Below, piece by piece: positions 1 to 8,767 of a stretch of 64,000 bases of DNA; within the stretch, counting starts at the first letter, position 1; each line of letters starts with the position of its first letter. Made by a program: the position numbers and the translations under genes. The notes under the pieces were generated by a model. The model worked only from the letters and a program-made list of their open reading frames with translations, had not been told where the DNA came from and ran no database searches. Source of the stretch: Microbacterium luteolum (GTDB taxonomy: Bacteria > Actinomycetota > Actinomycetes > Actinomycetales > Microbacteriaceae); the NCBI RefSeq assembly GCF_039533965.1, contig NZ_BAAAUN010000001.1, forward strand, positions 310,001 to 374,000. Direction: 5' to 3'.

Positions 1-3
1 CTC

Positions 4-699
4 TCAGCGCGCGATCGCCGCGTTGATCAGCTCGCCGAGCTTCTCCGGCACCGAGAACTGCGGCCAGTGTCCGGAGCCGACCTTGACGACCTCCGCGTCA
101 TCGATCGCGTGGTACTCGTCGGCGTACGGCCCCCACTGATCGATCATCCCCTCGAACGTCTCCTGATCGAGCCCGCCCATGAGGAGCGTCACAGGGATGC
201 GGTAGCGGGCACTGTCGGTGAGGACGATCTCGTCGGTCGGCACGCGTGCCGGCACGCTGTGCGTCAGGGGAGCGGTGCGCGACCGCGTCTCCTCGTCGAG
301 ATCGCTGACGTCCTCGTCGGGGAAGAAGTCCCACCCGGGGAACGGCACGACGCCGTCGACCAGTTCGAACTCGCTGATGCCGTTACTGGAGGGCGGAGGC
401 ACGGTGTCGACGAAGATCACGCGCCTCACGCGCTCGGGACGAGCGTCGGCCACGCCCCACGCGACGTTGCCGCCGCCGCTGTGCCCGACCACGACGGCCT
501 CGCCCGGAAGCGAGTCGAGGGCGCGCGTCGCATCGTCGACCCAGTCGGCGATCCCGATCTCGGCCGACTCGGAAGCCGGCGCACCGAGGCCCGGCAGAGT
601 GAGCGGATGCACGCGGTGCCCTGCTCTCTCGAGCGTGGGGATCACGTCGTCCCAGCTGGAGGCGTCGAGCCAGAGTCCTGGTATGAGGATGATGTCCAT
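4..699 (-). CDS. alpha/beta-fold hydrolase
   Basis: A 231-residue cytoplasmic hydrolase of the alpha/beta fold. The nucleophile elbow GHSGGG lies near residue 75, the acid is probably the Asp in MGGLDQE, and a late GSGHWP gives the histidine, so the Ser-Asp-His triad looks complete. The substrate cannot be told from sequence. I start at the ATG at 699 (MDIILIPGLW), where the fold begins, because a TACCGT -10 sits 6 nt upstream of it; an in-frame ATG at 735 would add 12 unconvincing residues. It lies 43 bp downstream of serB on the same strand but seems to have its own promoter. Confidence 0.85.
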   Translation of the reverse strand: MDIILIPGLWLDASSWDDVIPTLERAGHRVHPLTLPGLGAPASESAEIGIADWVDDATRALDSLPGEAVVVGHSGGGNVAWGVADARPERVRRVIFVDTVPPPSSNGISEFELVDGVVPFPGWDFFPDEDVSDLDEETRSRTAPLTHSVPARVPTDEIVLTDSARYRIPVTLLMGGLDQETFEGMIDQWGPYADEYHAIDDAEVVKVGSGHWPQFSVPEKLGELINAAIAR

Positions 700-705
700 G
701 ACCCG

Positions 706-711
706 ACGGTA
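706..711 (-). promoter_or_regulatory. -10 hexamer TACCGT, leaderless start of the hydrolase
   Basis: On the minus strand TACCGT is followed by 6 nt and then the ATG at 699. This places transcription start at the start codon. Confidence 0.5.
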
Positions 712-742
712 GTGGGGCTCACCGACATCCGCCACGGCATCC

Positions 743-1378
743 TCAGGGCAGCAGCGCGATGACCTCGGCGAGGTCCTGCGGGCCGATGACCAGGCTCGCC
801 GCCTCGCGCACCGCGGGCTTCGCGTTGAAGGCGAGGCCGAGACCTGCCGCCGCCATCATCTGGAGGTCGTTCGCGCCGTCTCCGATCGCGATCGTCGCGT
901 GGGGCGCGACGCCGAGCTCGGCCGCCCACTCGCGCAGGGAGGAGGCCTTCGCCGCGGCGTCCACGATGTCGCCGTCGATGTGGCCGGAGAGGGCTCCGTC
1001 GATGACCGAGAGTCGGTTGGCGCGCCAGCGGTCGACTCCGAGGTCGGGGGCGACGCTGTCGAGGATCTCGTGGAACCCGCCGGAGACCACGCCGACGACA
1101 CCGCCGCGTGCGTGCACGGCGTCCGTGAGCTCTCGCACCCCCGGCGTCGGCTCGATCCGTGCGCGGACGCGGGCGAACGCCGACACGGGGACGCCCTCGA
1201 GCGCGGCCACGCGCGACCGCAGGCTCGCGGCGAAGTCGACCTCGCCGCGCATCGCCGCCTCGGTCGCGGCCTGCACCTCGTCGCGGCGGCCCGCCTCGTC
1301 GGCGAGCAGCTCGATCACCTCATTGCGGATGAGGGTGGAATCGGCATCGAGGACGACGAGGAATCGCGCGGAGGTCAC
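743..1378 (-). CDS. serB: phosphoserine phosphatase SerB
   Basis: A 211-residue HAD-superfamily phosphatase for the last step of serine synthesis, phosphoserine to serine. Motif I is DADST (nucleophile Asp, residues about 10-14), motif II is the Ser in VVSGGFHE, and motif IV is GDGANDLQMM. There is no N-terminal ACT domain, so this is the short form. The start is GTG at 1378, chosen because homology begins there and a TAGGCT -10 lies exactly 7 nt upstream; the open frame continues far upstream only as antisense of glgC. Confidence 0.9.
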   Translation of the reverse strand: MTSARFLVVLDADSTLIRNEVIELLADEAGRRDEVQAATEAAMRGEVDFAASLRSRVAALEGVPVSAFARVRARIEPTPGVRELTDAVHARGGVVGVVSGGFHEILDSVAPDLGVDRWRANRLSVIDGALSGHIDGDIVDAAAKASSLREWAAELGVAPHATIAIGDGANDLQMMAAAGLGLAFNAKPAVREAASLVIGPQDLAEVIALLP

Positions 1379-1385
1379 GGCTTCG

Positions 1386-1391
1386 AGCCTA
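1386..1391 (-). promoter_or_regulatory. -10 hexamer TAGGCT, leaderless serB start
   Basis: TAGGCT reads on the minus strand with 7 nt to the GTG start of serB at 1378. Confidence 0.55.
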
Positions 1392-1428
1392 GCGACCGCG
1401 CGCACCGTCTTCCCGCCGCGTGACCGAC

Positions 1429-2670
1429 TCAGCGTTCGATGAAGACACCCTTGCCGACGACGGTGATCCCCGACTCGGTGACCGTGAAGCCGCGCGCCAG
1501 GTCTCGCTCGCGGTCGACTCCGACGGTCGCGCCGTCGGCCAGCACGACATTCTTGTCGAGGATCGCGCGATGCACCCGCGACCCCTGGCCCAGCTGCACA
1601 TGGTCGAACACCACCGAGTCCGTGATGGTCGAGCCGCCGCCTGCGAGCGTCCACGGCCCGACCACGCTGCGCTCGAGATGCGTGCCCGAGAGCACGGAGC
1701 CGAGCGAGACGATCGAGTCGATGGCGTTGCCGATGCGTCCGACCGAGTCCCGGACGAACTTCGCCGGCGGCGAGTTGACCGCCTGCGAGTGGATCGGCCA
1801 CTCCATGTTGTAGAGGTTGAAGATCGGAAGCGTCGAGATCAGGTCGCGGTGGGCATCGAAGAACGAGTCGATCGTCCCCACGTCCCGCCAGTACGACCGG
1901 TCGCGCGGCGAGGACCCGGGGACCTCGTTCTGCTTCATGTCGTAATAGCCCGCTTCACCGCGATCGACGAAGTAGGGCACGATGTCGCCGCCCATGTCGT
2001 GACCCGAGGTGGGGGACTCGCCGTCGGCCTCGACGGCGGCGATCAGGGCGTCGGCATCGAAGATGTAGTTGCCCATGGAGGCGAGCACCTCGTGGGGGGA
2101 GTCCTCGAGGCCGGCGATGTCGGTCGGCTTCTCCAGGAACTGCTTGATCAGGCCGGACTCGGCGTCCGCATCGATCACGCCGAACTGCGATGCGAGGGCG
2201 AGCGGCTGACGGATGCCGGCGACCGTGGCCTTCGCCCCGGAGGCGATGTGCGCCTCGAGCATCTGACGGAAGTCCATCCGGTAGACGTGGTCGGCGCCGA
2301 TGACCACGACGATGTCGGGCTTCTCGTCGTTGATGAGGTTCATGCTCTGCAGGATCGCGTCGGCGGAGCCGGAGAACCATCGCTTCCCGAGCCGCTGCTG
2401 CGCCGGCACGGACGCCACGTACGAATCCAGGAGCGCGGACATCCGCCATGTCTGCGAGATGTGCCGGTCGAGGCTGTGCGACTTGTACTGGGTGAGCACG
2501 ACGACCTGGCGGAGGCCGGAGTTGATGAGATTCGAGATCGCGAAGTCGATCAGTCGATACTGTCCGCCGAAGGGCACGGCGGGTTTGGCACGATCGGCCG
2601 TCAGGGGCATGAGGCGCTTGCCCTCGCCACCGGCGAGGATGATCCCGAAGACCTTCTTTGGAGCGGACAT
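1429..2670 (-). CDS. glgC: glucose-1-phosphate adenylyltransferase GlgC
   Basis: A 413-residue ADP-glucose pyrophosphorylase that makes ADP-glucose from glucose-1-phosphate and ATP, the committed step of glycogen and maltose-1-phosphate synthesis. The nucleotidyltransferase signature [11 protein letters not shown] is at residues 15-25, followed by AKPAVPFGG and, near residue 195, a substrate-binding FLEKP. The C-terminal third has the spaced hydrophobic repeats of a left-handed beta helix. Length is normal. It is divergent from glgA, which uses its product, with 70 bp between the two start codons. Confidence 0.95.
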   Translation of the reverse strand: MSAPKKVFGIILAGGEGKRLMPLTADRAKPAVPFGGQYRLIDFAISNLINSGLRQVVVLTQYKSHSLDRHISQTWRMSALLDSYVASVPAQQRLGKRWFSGSADAILQSMNLINDEKPDIVVVIGADHVYRMDFRQMLEAHIASGAKATVAGIRQPLALASQFGVIDADAESGLIKQFLEKPTDIAGLEDSPHEVLASMGNYIFDADALIAAVEADGESPTSGHDMGGDIVPYFVDRGEAGYYDMKQNEVPGSSPRDRSYWRDVGTIDSFFDAHRDLISTLPIFNLYNMEWPIHSQAVNSPPAKFVRDSVGRIGNAIDSIVSLGSVLSGTHLERSVVGPWTLAGGGSTITDSVVFDHVQLGQGSRVHRAILDKNVVLADGATVGVDRERDLARGFTVTESGITVVGKGVFIER

Positions 2671-2676
2671 GGCTCC

Positions 2677-2682
2677 ACCATA
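2677..2682 (-). promoter_or_regulatory. -10 hexamer TATGGT, leaderless glgC start
   Basis: TATGGT on the minus strand lies 6 nt before the glgC ATG at 2670. Confidence 0.5.
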
Positions 2683-2727
2683 GATGCCACTCCTTTCCGG
2701 TTCCTAGCGTCTTTACAAGTGAGTCGC

Positions 2728-2733
2728 TAGCGT
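2728..2733 (+). promoter_or_regulatory. -10 hexamer TAGCGT, leaderless glgA start
   Basis: TAGCGT is 7 nt before the glgA ATG at 2741. The 9-mer CTAGCGTCT occurs twice here, at 2704-2712 and 2727-2735, a 23-bp spaced direct repeat within the glgC-glgA divergent promoter region that could be a regulator site. Confidence 0.5.
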
Positions 2734-2740
2734 CTATTGC

Positions 2741-3925
2741 ATGCGAGTCGAGATGATCACCAAGGAATACCCGCCGGAGATCTATGGCGGGGCCGGTGTG
2801 CACGTCGCCGAGCTCGTCACCGCGCTGCGGAAGAGCATCGATGTGCGCGTCCGCGCGTTCGGCGCACCGCGCGACGAGGAGGGGACTTTCGCCTATCAGC
2901 CCCCCGCGGAACTCGCCGGCGCGAACGCGGCGCTCCAGACTCTGGGCACCGACCTCGAGATCGTCTCGGCGATCGCCGACGCGGACGTGGTGCACAGCCA
3001 CACCTGGTACGCGAACTTCGCCGGACACCTGGCGTCGCAGCTGCACGGGATACCGCACGTGCTCACCGCGCACAGCCTCGAGCCGCTGCGTCCGTGGAAG
3101 GCCGAGCAGCTCGGCGGCGGCTACGTGGTGTCCAGCGGGATCGAGAAGCTCGCGTACGAGAACGCCGCGGCGGTGATCGCGGTCAGTGCCGGAATGCGCG
3201 CCGACATCCTGCGCAGCTACCCACAGGTCGACCCCGCCAAGGTGCGGGTGATCCACAACGGGATCGATGTCGAGCGCTGGCGTCCGGTGCAGGATGCGGC
3301 GTTCCTGGAGTCGATCGGGATGGATCCGACGCGGCCGTCCGTCGTCTTCGTCGGTCGGATCACGCGGCAGAAGGGTCTCCCGTACCTGCTCCAGGCAGCG
3401 CGGCTGCTGCCGCCGGAGGTGCAGCTCGTGCTGTGCGCCGGCGCCCCCGACACCCCCGAGATCATGGCGGAGGTGCAGGAAGGCGTCCGTCTGCTGCAGC
3501 AGAGCCGCGACGGCGTCATCTGGATCGAGCGGATGCTGCCGCGTGACGAGCTGTCCGCGATCCTGACCGCCGCGACGACGTTCGTCTGCCCGTCGGTCTA
3601 CGAGCCGCTGGGGATCGTGAACCTCGAGGCGATGGCCTGCGGAGCGGCGGTCGTCGGCACCGCGACCGGCGGCATCCCCGAGGTCGTGGCGGACGGTGTG
3701 ACGGGTCGCCTCGTGCCCATCGAGCAGCTGCAGGACGGCACGGGCACGCCCGTCGATCCCGAGCGCTACGTCGCCGATCTGGCTGCCGTGCTCACCGAGG
3801 TGGCGATGGATCCGGAGCGGGCCCGTGAGTACGGTGCGGCCGGACGCGAGCGCGCGCGGAGCGATTTCAGCTGGGGCGCGATCGCCGACACCACCCGCGC
3901 GCTCTACGCGGAGCTCACCCCCTGA
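2741..3925 (+). CDS. glgA: GT4 glycogen synthase / maltose-1-phosphate synthase
   Basis: A 394-residue GT-B glycosyltransferase of the actinobacterial (Corynebacterium-type) GlgA family. It opens with MRVEMITKEYPPEIYGGAGVH, the glycine-rich donor-binding strand, and carries the retaining-GT E-x7-E signature in YEPLGIVNLEAMACG near residue 292. Members in mycobacteria (GlgM) join ADP-glucose to glucose-1-phosphate to give alpha-maltose-1-phosphate rather than acting as a classical glycogen synthase; which activity applies here cannot be decided from sequence. The divergent glgC supplies ADP-glucose. The start is the ATG at 2741, leaderless. Confidence 0.9.
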   Translation: MRVEMITKEYPPEIYGGAGVHVAELVTALRKSIDVRVRAFGAPRDEEGTFAYQPPAELAGANAALQTLGTDLEIVSAIADADVVHSHTWYANFAGHLASQLHGIPHVLTAHSLEPLRPWKAEQLGGGYVVSSGIEKLAYENAAAVIAVSAGMRADILRSYPQVDPAKVRVIHNGIDVERWRPVQDAAFLESIGMDPTRPSVVFVGRITRQKGLPYLLQAARLLPPEVQLVLCAGAPDTPEIMAEVQEGVRLLQQSRDGVIWIERMLPRDELSAILTAATTFVCPSVYEPLGIVNLEAMACGAAVVGTATGGIPEVVADGVTGRLVPIEQLQDGTGTPVDPERYVADLAAVLTEVAMDPERAREYGAAGRERARSDFSWGAIADTTRALYAELTP

Positions 3926-3930
3926 GCCGA

Positions 3931-3936
3931 TAGGCT
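3931..3936 (+). promoter_or_regulatory. -10 hexamer TAGGCT, leaderless ABC ATPase start
   Basis: TAGGCT is 6 nt before the ATG at 3943, only 6 bp after the glgA stop. Confidence 0.55.
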
Positions 3937-3942
3937 TGGTGC

Positions 3943-4728
3943 ATGCCGAGCGCTCTGGAATTCACCGACGTCGTCGTGCGCCGTGAGGGACGCAACATCA
4001 TCGATCACGTGACCTGGGACGTCTCAGACGACCAGCGATGGGTGATCCTCGGTCCGAACGGCGCAGGCAAGACCACGCTGCTCCAGCTGGCCGACACGCT
4101 GATGCATCCGACCTCGGGCACGGTCACCGTTCTCGGAGAGACCCTGGGCCGCACCGACGTGTTCGAGGTGCGCCCGCGCATCGGATTCGCGTCGTCGGCC
4201 ATGGCCAAGCGCGTCCCGCGCGACGAGACGGTCCTGAACACCGTCCTGACCGCCGCGTACTCGGTGCTCGGACGCTGGAACGAGAACTACGAGGAGATCG
4301 ATGAGCGCCGCGCTCTGCGCGTCCTCGGCGACTGGCGCCTCGCGCACCTCGCGGAGCGCACCTTCGGCACCCTGAGCGACGGCGAGCAGAAGCGCGTGCA
4401 GATCGCCCGAGCGGTGATGACCGACCCGGAGCTGCTGCTGCTCGACGAGCCGACCGCCTCTCTCGATCTCGGCTCGCGCGAGGAGCTGTTGACGCTTCTC
4501 AGCGGCTACGCGTCGTCGCCGACGACCCCCGCGATGCTCATGGTCACGCACCACGTGGAGGAGATCCCGGTCGGATTCACCCATGTGATGCTGATCCGCG
4601 ACGGCGCCGTCGTCGCAGCGGGCCCGATCGCTGACACGCTCACGGCCGAGAACCTGGGTGAGACCTTCGGAATGCCCATCGTCCTGACCAGCGACGAGGG
4701 CCGGTACGCCGCCCGCGCAGCCGCCTGA
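3943..4728 (+). CDS. ABC transporter ATP-binding protein (orphan)
   Basis: A 261-residue stand-alone ABC ATPase. Walker A GPNGAGKTT is near residue 37, the signature is LSDGEQKRV rather than LSGGQ, Walker B with the catalytic Glu is LLLLDEPTASLD, and the switch His is in VTHHVEE. No permease or binding protein gene is adjacent, so it either pairs with a remote membrane subunit or has a non-transport role, as in PhrA/ModF-like ATPases. It follows glgA by 17 bp but has a promoter of its own. Confidence 0.85.
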   Translation: MPSALEFTDVVVRREGRNIIDHVTWDVSDDQRWVILGPNGAGKTTLLQLADTLMHPTSGTVTVLGETLGRTDVFEVRPRIGFASSAMAKRVPRDETVLNTVLTAAYSVLGRWNENYEEIDERRALRVLGDWRLAHLAERTFGTLSDGEQKRVQIARAVMTDPELLLLDEPTASLDLGSREELLTLLSGYASSPTTPAMLMVTHHVEEIPVGFTHVMLIRDGAVVAAGPIADTLTAENLGETFGMPIVLTSDEGRYAARAAA

Positions 4729-4759
4729 ACCTGATTACTGAGCTTCGTCGAAGTACTGA

Positions 4760-4765
4760 TAGAAT
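4760..4765 (+). promoter_or_regulatory. -10 hexamer TAGAAT of rpmE2
   Basis: TAGAAT is the best -10 upstream of rpmE2 and would give a leader of about 68 nt. Just upstream lies CTGAGCTTCGTCGAAG (4738-4753), a one-base-longer variant of the dispersed repeat found at 9782, 33467 and 58073. Confidence 0.4.
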
Positions 4766-4803
4766 CGATCCTTGGTGCTCACCGCGCCGCAGACTTCCCT
4801 CGT

Positions 4804-4821
4804 CCCTGGCACAATCCAGGG
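4804..4821 (+). promoter_or_regulatory. leader hairpin upstream of rpmE2
   Basis: CCCTGG (4804-4809) pairs with CCAGGG (4816-4821) around a 6-nt loop, 9 nt before the AGGAA ribosome binding site at 4831-4835. Ribosomal protein L31 leader RNAs have been described in Actinobacteria; this may be one, but I can only see the hairpin. Confidence 0.4.
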
Positions 4822-4839
4822 CAGCAACTAAGGAATCCC

Positions 4840-5097
4840 ATGAAGACTGACATTCACCCCGACTACAAGGCTGTCGTGTTCCGCGACCTCGGCTCGGGCG
4901 AGACCTTCCTCACCCGCTCCACGGTGTCGAGCGACAAGACCATCGAGCTGGACGGCGTGGAGTACCCCGTCATCGACGTCGAGATCTCCTCGGCATCGCA
5001 CCCGTTCTACACGGGCAAGCAGCGCATCATGGACTCGGCCGGTCGCGTCGAGAAGTTCAACCAGCGCTTCAAGGGCTTCGGCGGCTCGTCCAAGTAA
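4840..5097 (+). CDS. rpmE2: 50S ribosomal protein bL31 type B
   Basis: An 85-residue bL31 protein. It starts [10 protein letters not shown] and ends [10 protein letters not shown], typical of the B type. It has no Cys-x2-Cys zinc ribbon, so it is the zinc-independent (C-minus) paralogue, which in many bacteria replaces the zinc form under zinc limitation. It is a single-gene unit with its own leader and terminator. I looked for a Zur-type palindrome upstream and did not find a convincing one. Confidence 0.95.
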   Translation: MKTDIHPDYKAVVFRDLGSGETFLTRSTVSSDKTIELDGVEYPVIDVEISSASHPFYTGKQRIMDSAGRVEKFNQRFKGFGGSSK

Positions 5098-5113
5098 GGA
5101 CCTCCGCCTCGAA

Positions 5114-5145
5114 AGGCCCCGTGCTCCTCGGAGTGCGGGGCCTTC
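5114..5145 (+). terminator. rho-independent terminator after rpmE2
   Basis: AGGCCCCG (5114-5121) pairs with CGGGGCCT (5136-5143), followed by a short T-containing tail. It also faces the end of the minus-strand gene at 5167. Confidence 0.8.
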
Positions 5146-5166
5146 GTCATGCGTCGGACGCGACCG

Positions 5167-5451
5167 TCAGATGTCGATCACGATGCGGCCGCCGTCGATC
5201 CTGCTCGGCGGATCGCCGGGAGACGGCGCCGGTGCGGTCCGCTGCGTCTGCCGGTCCCGCTCCTGTCCTGCTTCGTGGGCCGAAGGAGACCAGACGGCGT
5301 CGAACGCACCGCCCAGCCCGCCGGCCGTGGCGTTCTCGTACTTCTCCTCGACGGGCTTGCGCGAGAACGTGTGCATCATGCCGATGATGAGCAGCAGCGG
5401 CCCCATGGCGAGGACCAGCGCCAGTGTCGCCCACGCCATCACATCGGTCAT
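5167..5451 (-). CDS. small single-pass membrane protein
   Basis: A 94-residue protein of unknown function. Residues about 5-27 form one hydrophobic segment (WATLALVLAMGPLLLIIGMM), and the rest is a hydrophilic, Pro/Arg/Glu-rich tail, probably cytoplasmic. The ATG at 5451 has a TATCCT -10 6 nt upstream. No family is recognised and no neighbour suggests a role. Confidence 0.7.
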   Translation of the reverse strand: MTDVMAWATLALVLAMGPLLLIIGMMHTFSRKPVEEKYENATAGGLGGAFDAVWSPSAHEAGQERDRQTQRTAPAPSPGDPPSRIDGGRIVIDI

Positions 5452-5457
5452 ACGACC

Positions 5458-5463
5458 AGGATA
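5458..5463 (-). promoter_or_regulatory. -10 hexamer TATCCT, leaderless start
   Basis: TATCCT on the minus strand, 6 nt before the ATG at 5451. Confidence 0.5.
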
Positions 5464-5507
5464 GGCAGGGCGGTGTCACGGCGGCATCCGTCTGCGGGTG
5501 GACTTTC

Positions 5508-6764
5508 TCAGCGGATGCGTCGCCCGTGCGCGAGGTCGATCAGGTGCGTCAGCACGGGTCCCGCGCGGAGTCCGTTGTGCTCGTGCTCGCTCGTGACCCA
5601 GAGCTCCACGCCGGGGAGCAGGCGAGCCGTCTCCAGCGAGAACTCCATCGGTACGTAGACGTCGTTCACGTAGACGGCGGCGGCACCGGTCGCCCCGGAG
5701 GCGGAGATCGCGTCCGCGTCGTAGATGCTCGGCCAGGCGAACTCGGCGAGTTCGAGCGCGACCTCGCGCCACGGCTGGAACGCGGGGACGGTCTCGGTCC
5801 ATTCCCGGCGGATGTGCTCGCCCGTGAACAGTGTCGGGTCCTCGCGGAAGTCCGCCGGCTCCGTGCGCTCGGCCGACCAGCGGGTCGCGTCGCCGTCTGC
5901 ATAGCTCGACTCGTGGAACGCGAAGTACATCGGGTTGCGCCCGCTGTACGGCATCGCATGCATCAGATCGTGGCGGAAGGCGTTGGACCGCGGATCGCGC
6001 TCCAGGAGGGACCACACGGTCTGCCAGCCGTCGTTCGTGCCGAGGGCGGACCCCAGCGAGCGGAGGCGCGAGCGCGAGACCACTTCGCCATCGGGCAGGA
6101 CGATGTCACCGGCATCCGCGCGGTCGACGAGGCGTCGCATCGCGTCGCGATGCTCGGGGAAGCGACGGTAGTAGCGTTCGGATGCGGAGCGCATCTTGTC
6201 ATAGCACAGCGCGTAGACGTCGTCCGGGTGGCGGCCCACGGCGCTCAGCCCGCCGGTGATGAAGACCTGGTCCAGGGAGGCGGCGTCGGTCGTCAGGTAC
6301 GCCAGCGTCGTGAAGCCGCCGAAGGACTGGCCGAGCACGCTCCAGGTCGCCGCTCCGAGGTGCTCGCGGAGGGCCTCGCAGTCGCGGACGATCGCGTCGG
6401 CGCGCAGGTGCGTGAGGTGCTCGGCGATCGCGGACGAGCCCAGAGCGAGATCGTCGTCGCCGACGGGAGTGGATCGACCCGTGCCGCGCTGATCCAGCAG
6501 CACGACCCGGTAGTGGGCCAGGGGCTCGTCGAGCCACGCGGGCGAGACGGGGGAGTGGAACGGGCGCGGCGCCTCGTGGCCAGGTCCGCCCTGGAGGAAG
6601 ACCAGGAACGGCAGCGCTTCGCCGCCCTCCCGTGACACGACCGCGGCGAACACGTCGATCGTGCGGTGATCGGTCGGGTCGTCCCAGACGAGGGGCACGG
6701 TCAGGGTGTGCTCCTCGACGGTCAGATCGAGCAGCCGGCGGGTGACGGTCTTGGCAGTGGTCAT
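5508..6764 (-). CDS. alpha/beta hydrolase, prolyl aminopeptidase-like (S33)
   Basis: A 418-residue hydrolase of the proline iminopeptidase type. It has the oxyanion-loop motif QGGPGH near residue 50, DQRGTGRS next, the nucleophile elbow GQSFGG, and a C-terminal histidine in the TSEHEHNG region. These are the hallmarks of peptidase family S33, which removes N-terminal Pro or Ala residues, though many members hydrolyse other small substrates. Its ATG overlaps the stop of the upstream DUF262 gene (TGATG), so the two are translationally coupled. The frame runs open much further upstream only as a shadow of that gene. Confidence 0.85.
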   Translation of the reverse strand: MTTAKTVTRRLLDLTVEEHTLTVPLVWDDPTDHRTIDVFAAVVSREGGEALPFLVFLQGGPGHEAPRPFHSPVSPAWLDEPLAHYRVVLLDQRGTGRSTPVGDDDLALGSSAIAEHLTHLRADAIVRDCEALREHLGAATWSVLGQSFGGFTTLAYLTTDAASLDQVFITGGLSAVGRHPDDVYALCYDKMRSASERYYRRFPEHRDAMRRLVDRADAGDIVLPDGEVVSRSRLRSLGSALGTNDGWQTVWSLLERDPRSNAFRHDLMHAMPYSGRNPMYFAFHESSYADGDATRWSAERTEPADFREDPTLFTGEHIRREWTETVPAFQPWREVALELAEFAWPSIYDADAISASGATGAAAVYVNDVYVPMEFSLETARLLPGVELWVTSEHEHNGLRAGPVLTHLIDLAHGRRIR

Positions 6765-8767
6765 CACATTACGTTTCCGATATAGGAGTACTTGACGAAG
6801 ACCTCCGAGGCGATGCCGGACTCCTCCAGCACGCCCTGCACGGCGGTCATCATGTAGTTCGAGTCCCAGCCCATGTAGAGGAAGTGCGTGTCGTCGAGGT
6901 CGTCCCACTGCCCCTTCCATGCCATCTCGTCGTAGATCGGACCGCCGTGGCTCGCACAGTAGGCGAGTGCTGCCGCCGGGGTGTCGGTCCACGCGCGGCG
7001 GAAAACGCGGTTGAAGAGGTACTTGACGTCGGGAACCTCCCAGCGCTCTCCGCGGTACTCGACGTAGTCGAACTCGTGTTCCCAGCCGGCCGGCCACCCG
7101 CGACGGCGGACCGCATCCAGGATCGGGGTCAGGCCGTCGTCGTCGATCTCGGGCAGAGCCGGGCGGGCCCAGATCCGCAGGAGGTCGGCGGTGAGCGCGA
7201 CGGTGCGCTGCGTGATCGCCGCCGTGCCCCAGGAGGCCGTCTCGCCGATGGTCCGGGTACCAGGCACCGTGCTCCGGGCGTAGGCCTCGACGCGCTTGAC
7301 CGGATACGACGCTCCGAAGACGCGCTCGGCCAGCGGCTGCTCGAGCAGGGTGAGGTTCCCCAGGGTGGGCGCGAGAGCACGGTGGCTGTTCTGCTCGTCC
7401 TCCGAGTACTCGCTCCACGGGCGCGCCCCGTCGCCCGACCAGGTGTCGCCGGGGACGGACGGGACGATGTGCTCCACGTCGAATCCCTCGATGTCGTCGA
7501 CGCCCTCGAGGCGGCCGAGCACGTAGGCCGCGTGCGGGAGCTCGCTGTACTTCAGCACGGCGCTCACGCGCTCGTCCGACGGCGTGATGCGCGCGAACGC
7601 GCGGGCGAGGGCGTCGCGGCCGGCCGTGCGCGCCCGGCACAGGCGGGCGATGAGACGCTCGCCCGGCAGATTCACGAGCGTCCGGCGCAGGTGCATCGTC
7701 TGGATCCACTCCAGCGTCTCGATGAGCTCCTCGCGACCGATGACGCCGCGGGTGTGGTCGCTGTAGGCGCTCATCACGAGCGGGTACGTCGACCGGCCGA
7801 ACGTGTTCACGTATCGGAGCTGTCGCGCGATCTCAGGGTCCTGCTCGCGCGAGGGATCGAGCAGGACGCCGTAGATCTCGGCGAAGTGCCGCCAGTTCTC
7901 GGCATCCGCCTGCAGATGGGCGACGTCGACGCGGGGGAACGATCGGCGGAACGCGCTGTACACGCCGTGCTCGCCGTTCGCCGCCAGCTCGCGGCCGGTG
8001 GTCATCACGAGGTAGTGACGCCAGAACGCGCCGATGGCCTCACCCGTGTGCTGCTCGATCGGCAGCCAGAACCGGGTCTCCACGTCGAGCTGCTCAGCGT
8101 GCGTCAGCCCCATGAGGATGTAGTTGTGGATGAGCTCGTGATCGCGCAGCGGCTCGCCGGTGGAGTTCAGGCTCTCGAAGATCTGCTGCGCGTTCGCCTG
8201 CGCTCCGAGAGTGATCGACACGTGCTCGAGCTTCTGCAGTCCGCTCCAGATGCGGGGGGCTTCGTCGGCGTGGATCTGGCTGCGGAAGAAGGCGTAGTTG
8301 TCGTCGAACCGGGATTCGCGATCGACGTCGTCGCGGCGGTCCAGCACCACGGACTCGTACAGGTCTGCCCAGGCGTCGTGCGGCCTCAGCTTGGTGCGAC
8401 CGGGGGAGTCGGGGCGCACCAGTACGCGCTCGAGCGCCGCCGCCATGGTCGGATCGTCGTCGCGGACGGCGTGGTGCAGGGCGGCGACCAGCAGCATCAG
8501 CGTCGTGATGCGCTGCTGCCCGTCGATGAGGATGAGGTCGGAGCCCGGCTCCTGGCCGTCCTGGGCAGAGAGGATCGACCCGATGAAGTGCCGGTGCGCA
8601 TCGTCCTCGCCGGCCACCGCGCGGATGTCGGAGAGCAGCCGCTCGCAGCCCCCGATGTCCCACCGGTACTGCCGCTGATACACCGGAACCACGATGGTCG
8701 TCGTCCCCGTCGCGAGCCACTCGATCGTGTTGACTGCTGTCGCCTCGACGTTGGTCGCGGTGCTCAT
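6764..8767 (-). CDS. GmrSD-like DUF262/DUF1524 protein
   Basis: A 667-residue protein with the two-domain plan of GmrSD-type (type IV) restriction enzymes fused in one chain. The N-terminal DUF262 domain shows VPVYQRQYRW (about residues 27-36), LIDGQQR (the ParB/Srx-like NTPase motif, about 80-86) and FESLNSTG. The C-terminal DUF1524 nuclease domain shows DVEHIVPS and TLGNLTLL, the His and Asn of an HNH-like fold. After that, about 90 extra residues follow (WEVPDVKYLFNRVF onward) that I do not recognise. Such proteins usually cut glucosylated or otherwise modified phage DNA. The start at 8767 is preferred to an ATG at 8800 because similarity begins there. Confidence 0.8.
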   Translation of the reverse strand: MSTATNVEATAVNTIEWLATGTTTIVVPVYQRQYRWDIGGCERLLSDIRAVAGEDDAHRHFIGSILSAQDGQEPGSDLILIDGQQRITTLMLLVAALHHAVRDDDPTMAAALERVLVRPDSPGRTKLRPHDAWADLYESVVLDRRDDVDRESRFDDNYAFFRSQIHADEAPRIWSGLQKLEHVSITLGAQANAQQIFESLNSTGEPLRDHELIHNYILMGLTHAEQLDVETRFWLPIEQHTGEAIGAFWRHYLVMTTGRELAANGEHGVYSAFRRSFPRVDVAHLQADAENWRHFAEIYGVLLDPSREQDPEIARQLRYVNTFGRSTYPLVMSAYSDHTRGVIGREELIETLEWIQTMHLRRTLVNLPGERLIARLCRARTAGRDALARAFARITPSDERVSAVLKYSELPHAAYVLGRLEGVDDIEGFDVEHIVPSVPGDTWSGDGARPWSEYSEDEQNSHRALAPTLGNLTLLEQPLAERVFGASYPVKRVEAYARSTVPGTRTIGETASWGTAAITQRTVALTADLLRIWARPALPEIDDDGLTPILDAVRRRGWPAGWEHEFDYVEYRGERWEVPDVKYLFNRVFRRAWTDTPAAALAYCASHGGPIYDEMAWKGQWDDLDDTHFLYMGWDSNYMMTAVQGVLEESGIASEVFVKYSYIGNVM

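Noticed and set aside
4729..4839. Zur box before the zinc-free L31 gene
   Set aside because: Expected by function, but no palindrome of that type is visible.
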